38,604 nt of DNA from Minisyncoccota bacterium (GTDB taxonomy: Bacteria; Patescibacteriota; Minisyncoccia; Moranbacterales; GCA-2747515): contig CALDDM010000024.1 in assembly GCA_937936355.1 (NCBI GenBank), positions 1 through 38,604 on the forward strand. Direction: 5' to 3'. This document shows positions 21,710 through 29,731 of this stretch, in pieces. The notes beneath the pieces were generated by a model. It searched no databases, was not told the origin of the DNA, and saw only the letters and a program-made list of their open reading frames with translations. Position numbers and translations under genes: made by a program. Within the stretch, counting starts at the first letter, position 1. Every line of letters starts with the position of its first letter.

Positions 21710-24439
21710 TTACTGAAAGTCGACATAGTCAACAAATACCTCACCTTGAGACTCAATACGAATCTCAAGCTTTAGCGTCACTGCATCACTTGGAACTGTG
21801 ATGGAGTTTGTTGATGTTTGCCAACTGCTGCCCATAGAGAGACCAGTCCACCCACCATAACCAATAGCGTTTCCACTACTGTCATAGCTAATGGGCTGGA
21901 CATAGGCGGTTGTCGCAGTACCTTTTGCATCAATACTCAGAGAGTAGGTCTGATCGCCTGTTACAGTAATTGCGTCACTGACAAGCTTTACCTGACCATC
22001 TGTGTAGCTACTAACATCAATTTTTGCACTTTGTGCGCCATCTGATGCTTCGGAACTACTGGTGATTGTATGACTTGAAGATCCCCATGTGTGGTCACTC
22101 CAATTCGTACTGACACCACTCTCAAATGATCCATTGGGTATAGAGGTCGTGGAACTACCAGTCCCTCCCGAGTTTCCACCTGCACTACAGGATGCGTCTC
22201 TTGATGTGACATTAACCCACACATCATCCACATAGAGATCACCATCAGACTCTGCTCGCACTTCAAGCTTGAGCGTGACTGCATTAGCTGGAATGTCTAC
22301 TATACCAGTAAACTCTTGCCAACCACCACTGAGTCCAAGTCCCATGTAGCCACCGAAACCTACTGCGTTCCCACTACTGTCGTAGCTAATAGGTTGCACG
22401 TACGCATTAGTGACCGATCCTTTTGCGAAAAGGCTCAGGTTGTATGTAGTTCCACCTGTAACAGAAATGTCTGGTGAGACCATTTTTACCTGACCATCAG
22501 TGTAGCTTGAGATTGTTGCTAAACCACTCTGACTCCCCTCACTTGCCTCTGCTGCTGTAGCGATACTTCTTGTAGAGTTACCCCATGATTGATCGCTCCA
22601 TGCAGAGCTTTCAAACGAATGATTTGGGGCAATGGAACATGCCACTGGCGGCACTGGCGCCGCTCCAACGTTCACTACCACAGTTCCCTGTGAGACAAAA
22701 CCATGACCCATATTAATTGACGCTTCAATCGTGTAACTCCCTATTGAGGTGGGTGCATAGAATATACTATGGTCACTGCGAATGTCATCTTGTGTGAGTG
22801 GACTGTTTACTTCTTTGACAACAACTCCACCCTGAGACATTTTCAGTTTCCACGTATGATCTACATTCACATCACCCATGACATGCGTATAGATCGTCTC
22901 ACCAAGTACATAGCTAGACCGCTCATCAAAGACACGATCAGCTACGAATCCTGCACCGACCTCCAAACTCACATTCGTTGCGACTTTCACAATTGCAGGA
23001 GCTTGCGGTACTGGTGCGGGAACTGCCGGGAGAGCTGGAAATGCAGTAAATGCATTACCCTCTTCCACATAATCGCCAGCAATGGCATTTTGATACTCCG
23101 ATGTTCCAATTGAAAAGAAGTGTGCTTTGTTGGATTCTTTCTTCGCCCTCTTCATCCATACGGTTCCTAGCCGCGGTGAAGGGTACGCGTAGAATCCTAT
23201 GCCACCAACTCCCTCTTCTCTCCACCGATCACCACCACGGAATTGCGCTGGTATATCAGTGGTATTTGGAAGCGTCTCGCCAAGTAAAGTAGTCCGCTCT
23301 GTTTCACTGTTTGTGAAGAAGTGACATCCTACCTTGTCATTTAAGACATTGTATCTCTGCCAAAAGCGATAGACAGGGACACTACCTGGCTCTTGTGCGC
23401 TTAGCACCCATCCTTCGGTATGTTCTATACCCCAGTGAGTACCGTGAACACCATTTACCACATCATCCTTCTCTGACTCGCTGATAGTGTAGAAGTGGCA
23501 TTCAAGCTCTGAGCTATAGAACCTATACAAAGGTACGATTGTACCTTGTGATGCAGCGATTGTATAGTCGACGCCATATGAGCCTGTACTTTCAAATTTC
23601 AGCTCTTTATTGACACCAGGACCTACATTTACTGCTTCGAAGTAATAGGTGTGTTCATCGCCATCTCGTAAAACGTCAGGCACTGCCCAATACCACTCAT
23701 GGACTCCACGCTCATCATTGCGATAATGTGTGGTTGTTGTCGTATAGTCAGGTGTACCACCTTCTTCATCTACGTAGACATTGATTGTTAACCCACCTTG
23801 CGGTAGATCGTGATCAATGGCGTATCCTTTGAAGTAATCCCGACCGACAGTCTCATGTGCGCCTTCTATGGGCGGAGCGACTACAGTTAATACCTCATCC
23901 TCACAGTCATCTCGCACTGGTTGGTTGAGGTCTTCGTTGACATCGTGACAGGCGACATATGTTACTTTGTCTCCTGCAGTCAGTCCTGTGATTGTGTGAA
24001 ATACACTTTCTGTGTGCTCACTTCCTTCGCTCAAGTTATACATTTGTGTTTTCTGATAGCGTTCACCGTTAGAGTCTCTGATGAGTTGTAATGGACTATC
24101 GTTCAAACTTACGTAAAATGCTGTTTCAACAGTTTGGAGATCATCTTCAACACGACAATCTTCAGCATCGGAACCCGTCATCTTAAACTTCTTTTCGATC
24201 TCAAATGTTCTACCTGAGTAGATTTTTCGCTCTCCCTTATCGACCTGATTACCCGTTGACTGATCAATAATGGCGAGGCGCTTGTGATCGAGGAAGCATC
24301 CGGTTGGGGTGTGTGTATTACTTGCCCCCGCACCTGAGTTGGTCGCAGGAGGAAGCGCATCTACAAAGTCGTCTACGCAATCCCCAAATGCAAAAAGTGG
24401 CATTGCCGAGAGGGCAATAACAATAATGTTACGATTCAT
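21710..24439 (-). CDS. large secreted protein with DUF5648 region and two carbohydrate-binding-like modules
   Basis: The ATG at 24439 follows GGGAGA with suitable spacing and gives a signal peptide (NIIVIALSAMPLFAF). About 909 residues: a Cys-containing beta-rich N-terminal part (to about 300), then about 305-475 with DUF5648-type repeats (PLYRFYSSELECHFYTISES, PVYRFWQRY, CHFFTNSETE), a Pro/Ala linker, a strand-rich part (about 490-600), and two homologous C-terminal modules (about 603-755 and 770-909). Each module has NxSFE, a SYTDGQVK block, TAYVQPISYDSSGNA, and VTLKLEVR/EIR before the end, as in CBM4/9-like jelly rolls. Probably binds surface glycans. In one operon with the 24452-25348 gene. 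Confidence 0.78.
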   Translation of the reverse strand: MNRNIIVIALSAMPLFAFGDCVDDFVDALPPATNSGAGASNTHTPTGCFLDHKRLAIIDQSTGNQVDKGERKIYSGRTFEIEKKFKMTGSDAEDCRVEDDLQTVETAFYVSLNDSPLQLIRDSNGERYQKTQMYNLSEGSEHTESVFHTITGLTAGDKVTYVACHDVNEDLNQPVRDDCEDEVLTVVAPPIEGAHETVGRDYFKGYAIDHDLPQGGLTINVYVDEEGGTPDYTTTTTHYRNDERGVHEWYWAVPDVLRDGDEHTYYFEAVNVGPGVNKELKFESTGSYGVDYTIAASQGTIVPLYRFYSSELECHFYTISESEKDDVVNGVHGTHWGIEHTEGWVLSAQEPGSVPVYRFWQRYNVLNDKVGCHFFTNSETERTTLLGETLPNTTDIPAQFRGGDRWREEGVGGIGFYAYPSPRLGTVWMKRAKKESNKAHFFSIGTSEYQNAIAGDYVEEGNAFTAFPALPAVPAPVPQAPAIVKVATNVSLEVGAGFVADRVFDERSSYVLGETIYTHVMGDVNVDHTWKLKMSQGGVVVKEVNSPLTQDDIRSDHSIFYAPTSIGSYTIEASINMGHGFVSQGTVVVNVGAAPVPPVACSIAPNHSFESSAWSDQSWGNSTRSIATAAEASEGSQSGLATISSYTDGQVKMVSPDISVTGGTTYNLSLFAKGSVTNAYVQPISYDSSGNAVGFGGYMGLGLSGGWQEFTGIVDIPANAVTLKLEVRAESDGDLYVDDVWVNVTSRDASCSAGGNSGGTGSSTTSIPNGSFESGVSTNWSDHTWGSSSHTITSSSEASDGAQSAKIDVSSYTDGQVKLVSDAITVTGDQTYSLSIDAKGTATTAYVQPISYDSSGNAIGYGGWTGLSMGSSWQTSTNSITVPSDAVTLKLEIRIESQGEVFVDYVDFQ

Positions 24440-24451
24440 TTTCAATTCTCC

Positions 24452-25348
24452 CTAATCTGAAGTGCAATTTTCAAAGTCTGTGTTCGAAAGCGGACACAAA
24501 TTTGAAAGGCTAATGAGACCTGCATTTGACATTTCATTTCCATTACCATCTTTCACGGCTTCGATTGAAAATGAGTAGTGACGTGCGATCTCTTGTGGGG
24601 TTGGCTCATTACTCAAGTCTGCATGGTTGTAGCCGTTAAATCCAACCTGTTCAAATCCTTCCCAGCCTATTCCAAGTCTAAAGTGTTGCTCTATTTGACT
24701 TTTCGTCACACCATACTTTTTTAGCAGACGCACGTCAACATTAAGACGGAATCGAAGTTGAGTATCAATGCTAGAAGGGTTTGTGATCAGAAGCTTTCTT
24801 GGATTAAGATCAATGTAATACGCGACCTGAACGGGTGAGTCTTGAAGGGCTAAACCATAAAAACCAATTCCAATTTTTGTTGGATCTTTGTAATCAACGA
24901 AATCGAGAACTGGTATGTCATGATAAGTCTGCCCTGAATAGAAACACGCGCCATTAGTTCCCATCTTTCCCTCCCAATGAACACCGCGAGTATAGTCATC
25001 TTCTTTCTCAGCTCTTGCTGCCACCCTATTCAATCCTCCCAGTCCATTAATCTGGGCAGCCTTAGGTATTGTAAGAGTAGATTCAAGAACAAATGGAAAT
25101 CGATGTGTTACACCGTCATCATCGATAACTTTCCACGAATCAAACAGTGTACGCCTATTGAGCCAGAACTTAGCTACATATCGACTTAAGCTACCTTCAG
25201 TCCAAACAAATTTAAGCTTTACATCTTCTGGCGCCCATTTAAGAACACTCCCATTTTCAATTAAGCTCTTGTCTAGCACGAGCTCAGCTGCTGATGTGGG
25301 CATAGATAAACCCATTGCACATAGCGCACCCAGTATTTTCTTATTCAC
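24452..25348 (-). CDS. secreted protein of unknown family, partner of the large DUF5648 protein
   Basis: A 298-residue protein with a signal peptide (MNKKILGALCAMGLSMPTSAA, cleavage after SAA likely). It starts with GTG, preceded by GAGGA nine bases away. The mature part is beta-rich, with a middle block CFYSGQTYHDIPVLDFVDYK and the end CPLSNTDFENC; three Cys could pair. No family recognised. Only 12 bp separate it from the next gene's ATG, so the two proteins are made together and may act together outside the cell. Confidence 0.6.
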   Translation of the reverse strand: MNKKILGALCAMGLSMPTSAAELVLDKSLIENGSVLKWAPEDVKLKFVWTEGSLSRYVAKFWLNRRTLFDSWKVIDDDGVTHRFPFVLESTLTIPKAAQINGLGGLNRVAARAEKEDDYTRGVHWEGKMGTNGACFYSGQTYHDIPVLDFVDYKDPTKIGIGFYGLALQDSPVQVAYYIDLNPRKLLITNPSSIDTQLRFRLNVDVRLLKKYGVTKSQIEQHFRLGIGWEGFEQVGFNGYNHADLSNEPTPQEIARHYSFSIEAVKDGNGNEMSNAGLISLSNLCPLSNTDFENCTSD

Positions 25349-25411
25349 TTGTTAAAGTCCTCTTTGATATTTTGTTAGAAATAACAACCTTGTACTCCTT
25401 TCATGAAAAAT

Positions 25412-25445
25412 CATAAAAAGAGCTTTGGGGCTGTTAGCCCTAAAG
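25412..25445 (-). terminator. terminator overlapping the end of the 25440-25805 gene
   Basis: CTTTAGGGCT and AGCCCCAAAG arms (one mismatch) around AAC, followed by CTCTTTTTA on the minus strand. The TAG stop of the gene lies inside the stem. Confidence 0.6.
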
Positions 25446-25805
25446 AGAGTGGAAAAAAATTATTGAACTGATAACTAGTGCGACAATAGAAAATATCAAC
25501 TGAGATTTTGCAATATCAATCTTCTTTTGTGCTGACAAAAATACCAGCAATCCACAAGAAATAAATGCACCGCCGACAATGATGAAGTCAAAGGTATCGA
25601 GGATGTTTATCAAAAGTGATAGCAAGCTATACTCATAGGCAAATCCATTAAATTCTGGCAGGTTAAAATTCACATGAAAGATCTCGGCATGCCAACGTTC
25701 GAAATAGACCAACAAGCTAAAGGGATAAATGATATAGAACATTTGAACCCAGGCAAAAACATTTGCGGTACGAAGTATTTTTTTTTGCAAATTTTCTTTT
25801 AACAT
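25440..25805 (-). CDS. small three-helix membrane protein
   Basis: A 121-residue protein with hydrophobic segments at about 15-33, 70-90 and 98-119, separated by a polar loop with aromatic residues (FERWHAEIFHVNFNLPEFNG). The N terminus is basic. No family recognised. Transcribed alone, ending in the hairpin that overlaps its stop. Confidence 0.5.
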   Translation of the reverse strand: MLKENLQKKILRTANVFAWVQMFYIIYPFSLLVYFERWHAEIFHVNFNLPEFNGFAYEYSLLSLLINILDTFDFIIVGGAFISCGLLVFLSAQKKIDIAKSQLIFSIVALVISSIIFFHSL

Positions 25806-25963
25806 ATAATAGTGTATTTAAGAAATATTACTCACCCTCTCATTGTGGGATGTATTGCATGACAATACAGTGCATTTAAAGCTCTGTCAATAAAGATCTA
25901 ATTAGACCGTCAGACAAAAGACACGAAGGTTAACTTGTTGAAGCAATAGCAGGATTAATATTT

Positions 25964-26152
25964 TTGTTCCAACTAATAGGCTGTGCCAGCGTGGGCAGTA
26001 AGGATGAATTGCCACTAAATCGCGAGCTTCTCATGCGCTATACCTTCGCAGCTATCAATGCTGCTGATGTGGACGGTGCGGTGTGCATGACATCAGTAAC
26101 TGCTAAAGCAGCAGGGGGCTTTTCTTTAAACAGAGAGGCAGTTGATGGATAG
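25964..26152 (+). pseudogene. small lipoprotein ORF, possibly with a decayed start
   Basis: The frame from TTG at 25964 begins MFQLIGCASVGSKDE. Reading further upstream in frame adds VEAIAGLIFL, which completes a lipoprotein signal with lipobox LIGC, but there is no start codon between that and the TAA just before it. So either the weak TTG is used, giving a shortened signal, or the original start has been lost. The mature part is about 55 residues (RYTFAAINAADVDG). The hairpin at 26187-26215 follows. The gap 25806-26233 holds nothing else besides the repeat near 26145. Confidence 0.4.
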
Positions 26153-26186
26153 GTTGCAATGGTGGGCACGTTTCATGAACAAGAAT

Positions 26187-26215
26187 AAAAAGCAGAGATT
26201 TTATGTCTGCTTTTT
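26187..26215. terminator. bidirectional terminator
   Basis: A perfect 10-bp stem (AAAAAGCAGA with TCTGCTTTTT) and a 9-nt loop, 18 bp past the stop of the 26234 gene on the minus strand and after the small lipoprotein ORF on the plus strand. Confidence 0.75.
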
Positions 26216-26233
26216 ATAGACTCTCTAAGTGAT

Positions 26234-27970
26234 CTATAGACTCCTTGGATAACTTGTTCGCCCTTGGTAATACCACACATCACTACCTAATGGATATGTG
26301 ATTTCACAATATTGATCGACAACAAATTCTATAGCCTTTGTACTCCCACCTCCTGCTACATGTCCATAAGCCTCATAAGATCCTTTGTCAAAAATGTTTG
26401 ATGTGATATTTTCGTTTGGCGATTCTCCCTTTCGATATGTCCAATAAGCATCCCCAGCAGTGTATCGATTTGTTATCGTATAGGGCTCTCCTTCGTCATA
26501 TTGCTTATTAGCGTTCAAATCTTCATATTGGCGAAATTCAGGAGTCACACTACAGCTAATTGGGATTGGATAATTTGTTCTACCTGTACGATAAGCCAAG
26601 TAATTCTGAGGATAATGCTCTATTTGACATAAGCTATTTACATCAAAACGCTTTGTCTCAACATAGCTCCCACCAGTACTTAGATGTCGAATTTCGTATG
26701 ACCCAGGTATAACATCCTTGGAGAAATTAACCGATGGATCAGCATATGAGCCTGTTCCATCTGTGTATATGTATATAGCCGTTGATCCGCCAGCAGGAAT
26801 ATCACTTATTGATCCAGTGTCTAAAGGCTCGCCACTATCGTATCGACCATTCATATTATAATCATTGTAGATTCTGAACTGCGGCGTTACATTGCAACGT
26901 GGTGGATTATTTGGATCATATGCAGGCACATAGTTTCTCCCAGGACCATACGCGAACTCTTTACCGTGCGTATATTCAACCTCACATCTATTATTCAACC
27001 GAAATTTTATATCAGATGTGGAGCCATTTCCAACAGTTGAAATTTGATAGTTTCCAGGAACCAAGCTAAATGCTGATCTTAATAATTCTGAACTACCCTC
27101 TCGTACAACATACATTGCCCCGCCAAAATTATTTGTATGACTTCCTAATCTTTGATTTTCCCAACTATCAACCCTTCCATTTCCGTTGTCATCAACATAG
27201 AATAAAAATTCTGAATCAAAATCTGTACAAGTAATATTTTCATTAAATGCCTCCTCCTGATCAGGCAATCCAACCCAACATCCACCAATTCCGTTATAGC
27301 TCCATCCGTCACCATCTGTATCCGAATCTGCTGGACATTCCAACTCTCCACCTGACTGATAACCATTTTCAATAATATTCTCCACAGTAACATTCACAAC
27401 AACATTCTGATCATTATTATTCTCTTGATTGTTGTTTTGTGTATTGCTATTGTTGTTCTCGTTAATATTTGTATTTTGTACCGTCACAGAGTTATCATCA
27501 CCAACATGCCACGCTACACCTTCATACTCCCAGTTTGGGTCATTGTTCTCCAATCTTTCTTTTTCTGTTTCTGATGCAGTATAGAAATGGCCTTTGAAAT
27601 TATCACTCCAAAATCTGTAAACAGGATTTCCTTCTTCGCGCACTGAAAAAGACTCTCCCTCATAAAGCCAGTTGGGATCATTTTTTTCCAATCTTTCTTT
27701 TTCTGTTTCTGATGTTGTAAAGAAATGATGCTTAAAGTTATCACTCCAAAAGCGATGGACTTTGATACTATCTCCTTCTTGCGAGACAGGATATGCTACA
27801 CCCTCATAGACCCAATCGTTATTGAGAGAAACAGCTTCTTTTTCTGAAAGACTTTCTGTGTAGAAGTGACCTTTGTATTTTTCGCTATAGAAGCGGTGAA
27901 GCTCCGTAGCCGATACTGGATACGCTACGAAGAGAAGTGTGAGTGCCGAGAGGACGAGTGTTTTTTTCAT
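26234..27970 (-). CDS. secreted protein: three DUF5648 repeats, Asn-rich linker, Asp-rich repeats
   Basis: A 578-residue protein with a signal peptide (MKKTLVLSALTLLFVAYPVSA). Residues about 22-160 are three DUF5648-type repeats, each with a HRFYS/YRFWS start, GHFYT or HHFFT, SETEKERL and WxYEG. A linker almost purely Asn, Gln and Thr follows (about 165-200). The rest contains a DTDGDGW segment and three repeats with loops such as YVDDNGNGRVDSWE, YNDYNMNGRYDSGE and YEDLNANKQYDEGE, which resemble Ca-binding EF-hand-like or SdrD-B-type loops. It shares the DUF5648 module with the 21710 protein, suggesting a common surface role. Followed by a strong terminator. Confidence 0.75.
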   Translation of the reverse strand: MKKTLVLSALTLLFVAYPVSATELHRFYSEKYKGHFYTESLSEKEAVSLNNDWVYEGVAYPVSQEGDSIKVHRFWSDNFKHHFFTTSETEKERLEKNDPNWLYEGESFSVREEGNPVYRFWSDNFKGHFYTASETEKERLENNDPNWEYEGVAWHVGDDNSVTVQNTNINENNNSNTQNNNQENNNDQNVVVNVTVENIIENGYQSGGELECPADSDTDGDGWSYNGIGGCWVGLPDQEEAFNENITCTDFDSEFLFYVDDNGNGRVDSWENQRLGSHTNNFGGAMYVVREGSSELLRSAFSLVPGNYQISTVGNGSTSDIKFRLNNRCEVEYTHGKEFAYGPGRNYVPAYDPNNPPRCNVTPQFRIYNDYNMNGRYDSGEPLDTGSISDIPAGGSTAIYIYTDGTGSYADPSVNFSKDVIPGSYEIRHLSTGGSYVETKRFDVNSLCQIEHYPQNYLAYRTGRTNYPIPISCSVTPEFRQYEDLNANKQYDEGEPYTITNRYTAGDAYWTYRKGESPNENITSNIFDKGSYEAYGHVAGGGSTKAIEFVVDQYCEITYPLGSDVWYYQGRTSYPRSL

Positions 27971-28185
27971 GGTAGGCTTTTAAATTGTGGATATATTTGT
28001 ATCAAGTATATCTAAAATTGAGTGTTTGTGGAAATATCCTGAGCGTAAGGATTGGAATAGATAATTAATAAAACATGGCAAAACTAAGACTTTGCACTAG
28101 TAAATCTGTTTTATATAAAGAATGTCGCTCATACAAATCAAGATAAATAGATATGTTTATATAGTCAATAATAACTCCATCAAAG

Positions 28186-28539
28186 TTAGCTTATAGCCAT
28201 GTCAACTAGAATCACAAGATCAATTTTGCCATCTTTATCTAAAGATATATTCCATGTACCAGAATCCCCTATGCATGGAACGTCCTCTCCACCACTAAAC
28301 CCACAAGTTAGCAAATAGCTATTTTCAACATCCTTTTCAGCATATATGTAGTGTCCCCCATTACCTTCTTCTATAGTAAAAATCTCCTCCAATAACTTAC
28401 CCTCTTTCAGATCGTCAGCGATGAGCCTCATGGCCATCGGCTTTCTATTTTCCCCAAAGTCTTTAAAAAATTCTATGAGCGCTTTATCAGTGAGCTCTTT
28501 ACGAACTTCTTCTATTCCTTCAAATTTCTCTTTCTTCAT
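28186..28539 (-). CDS. cytoplasmic protein of unknown family
   Basis: A 117-residue soluble protein. An N-terminal helical half (IEEVRKELTDKALIEFFKDF, then MAMRLIADDLKEG) is followed by a strand-rich half with two Cys (LLTCGFSGGEDVPCIG). No motif I recognise. It lies about 55 bp after the HD hydrolase gene on the same strand and could be co-transcribed. Confidence 0.5.
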   Translation of the reverse strand: MKKEKFEGIEEVRKELTDKALIEFFKDFGENRKPMAMRLIADDLKEGKLLEEIFTIEEGNGGHYIYAEKDVENSYLLTCGFSGGEDVPCIGDSGTWNISLDKDGKIDLVILVDMAIS

Positions 28540-28594
28540 ATTGTCTAATTATACTATCGCTACAATGCTTAATATCTATCTATAGTATCTCACA

Positions 28595-29383
28595 TTAATT
28601 TTTAGCGCTTGCAAAGCCTACAACTCTTAGTGCGTCACCACAAAAACGGCAAAGATATTGCACACATGCACTATCAGACTCCATTTCAGGATTGCCTTCC
28701 CATAGACATAATGGACATTTCACCATATCTCCCTGAGTTGTTTTTGAGTCATGTTCTACACTAAAAGCCTGACGAATCGCTATGCCACCCATATCATAGG
28801 TTTTCCATGCAATGTGCTGCAGATCAGCAGCCAAGGGATTCTCAGACCACCTTTTAGTTAGTGCTTGCATCATGCGCAACTGAACTGTGAGCTTCTTTAG
28901 CTTATCAGTATTAAATCTCTCAAATACACTCTCTCCATTTTCCTCAAAATCATGGATAAGCTCTGTCATATTAGCGATGACATCTGCTGACTTTACGAGA
29001 ATCTGGTCATTAGTCATTTCTCTCACATGATCCAGAGCGACTTTCTTCCTTACATCATATGGATCATCTGGATTTTCTTCAGTCACAACCTTTACAAGAT
29101 TTTTCACCTCTACTCCAAATTCTTTTTTTATTTCGTCTAAAGTGACGGGATGATCAGGATGACAGTCCTCCACTGCGTCGTGCAATATTCCTGCCACAAT
29201 CACATTCTCATTGTTTGTTGCTTGTGAGAGAATCAAGCCAACTGTTAGTGGATGAGCGATATACGCCTCATCCTTCCCCTTTCTTTTCTGCTTCTGATTG
29301 ACTTCGTGGACCTCAGTGGCAAAGCGTATTGCTCTTTGCATTTTTAAAGTATATTTTTCTTCGTAGATATTCATAATGTTCAT
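28595..29383 (-). CDS. SpoT/MESH1-type HD hydrolase with C-terminal zinc ribbon
   Basis: A 262-residue protein whose N-terminal 180 residues match the (p)ppGpp-hydrolase HD domain: YIAHPLTVGLIL, then AGILHDAVEDCHPDHP (the HD plus ED pair), and ILVKSADVIANMTEL replacing the family's KLADRLHNM block. The synthetase and regulatory parts of RelA/SpoT are missing, so at most it degrades an alarmone or a related nucleotide. The last 50 residues carry CPLC and CRFC pairs, a probable zinc ribbon not usual for this family. Translation may start at the ATG at 29374. Its leader carries the inverted repeat and branched element at 29401-29510. Confidence 0.75.
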   Translation of the reverse strand: MNIMNIYEEKYTLKMQRAIRFATEVHEVNQKQKRKGKDEAYIAHPLTVGLILSQATNNENVIVAGILHDAVEDCHPDHPVTLDEIKKEFGVEVKNLVKVVTEENPDDPYDVRKKVALDHVREMTNDQILVKSADVIANMTELIHDFEENGESVFERFNTDKLKKLTVQLRMMQALTKRWSENPLAADLQHIAWKTYDMGGIAIRQAFSVEHDSKTTQGDMVKCPLCLWEGNPEMESDSACVQYLCRFCGDALRVVGFASAKN

Positions 29384-29400
29384 TTAGATTTTATAGATGA

Positions 29401-29434
29401 TCGCCTTTTTGTTCTCGACCATACAAAAAAGCGA
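29401..29434. repeat. inverted repeat in the leader of the HD hydrolase gene
   Basis: TCGCCTTTTTG (29401-29411) and CAAAAAAGCGA (29424-29434) form an 11-bp stem with one wobble and a 12-nt loop. On the minus strand it lies about 20-60 bases before the start codon, so it could act as an operator, attenuator or mRNA hairpin. Confidence 0.45.
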
Positions 29435-29435
29435 C

Positions 29436-29510
29436 TGAGAGATTCCACACTGATAGAGCAAAAGCTCTGTATACGATTTAATACCTCGTACTAGGGTGAA
29501 ATCTCCCAAC
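29436..29510. ncRNA. predicted branched RNA or three-way-junction element
   Basis: GAGATTCCAC (29439-29448) pairs with GTGAAATCTC (29496-29505) at 9 of 10 positions, enclosing two perfect hairpins: AGAGC-AAAA-GCTCT (29455-29468) and TACGA/TCGTA (29472-29490). It matches no riboswitch or ribozyme I know. Strand is undecided: on the minus strand it would precede the HD gene, on the plus strand the DUF2779 gene. A tRNA was considered and rejected for lack of acceptor and anticodon stems. Confidence 0.4.
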
Positions 29511-29534
29511 CGCCTAAAAAAATCAAAGGGTTAG

Positions 29535-29644
29535 TCAGTATAACTCATCAGGTATCCATGCAGATTTCCCAGGATCCCATCTATATCTTAATAGAAAAGT
29601 TGTACTGTGCAGTTTCCGTCAGCATTGACGTTAAGATTTTTAAT
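29535..29644 (-). pseudogene. frameshifted 3' remnant of a lost gene
   Basis: Two overlapping open segments join into one protein-like C terminus: NLNVNADGNCTVQL, then after a one-base shift inside a TTTT run, LLRYRWDPGKSAWIPDELY and TGA at 29535. No start codon is present. Like the remnant at 13727-13816, it looks like the surviving 3' end of a deleted gene, here followed by the branched element. Confidence 0.4.
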
Positions 29645-29731
29645 TTACACATATAGTATAGCGTTAAATCGATGCTTTGTCTACTGTTTAGTCATCTGTA
29701 GTAAGATGAATAGATACAATAAACTATATCC

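Noticed and set aside
29436-29510. Hammerhead ribozyme or TPP riboswitch
   Set aside because: CTGATA and GAAA, or CTGAGA and CTGATA, occur, but stem order and core bases do not fit either consensus.
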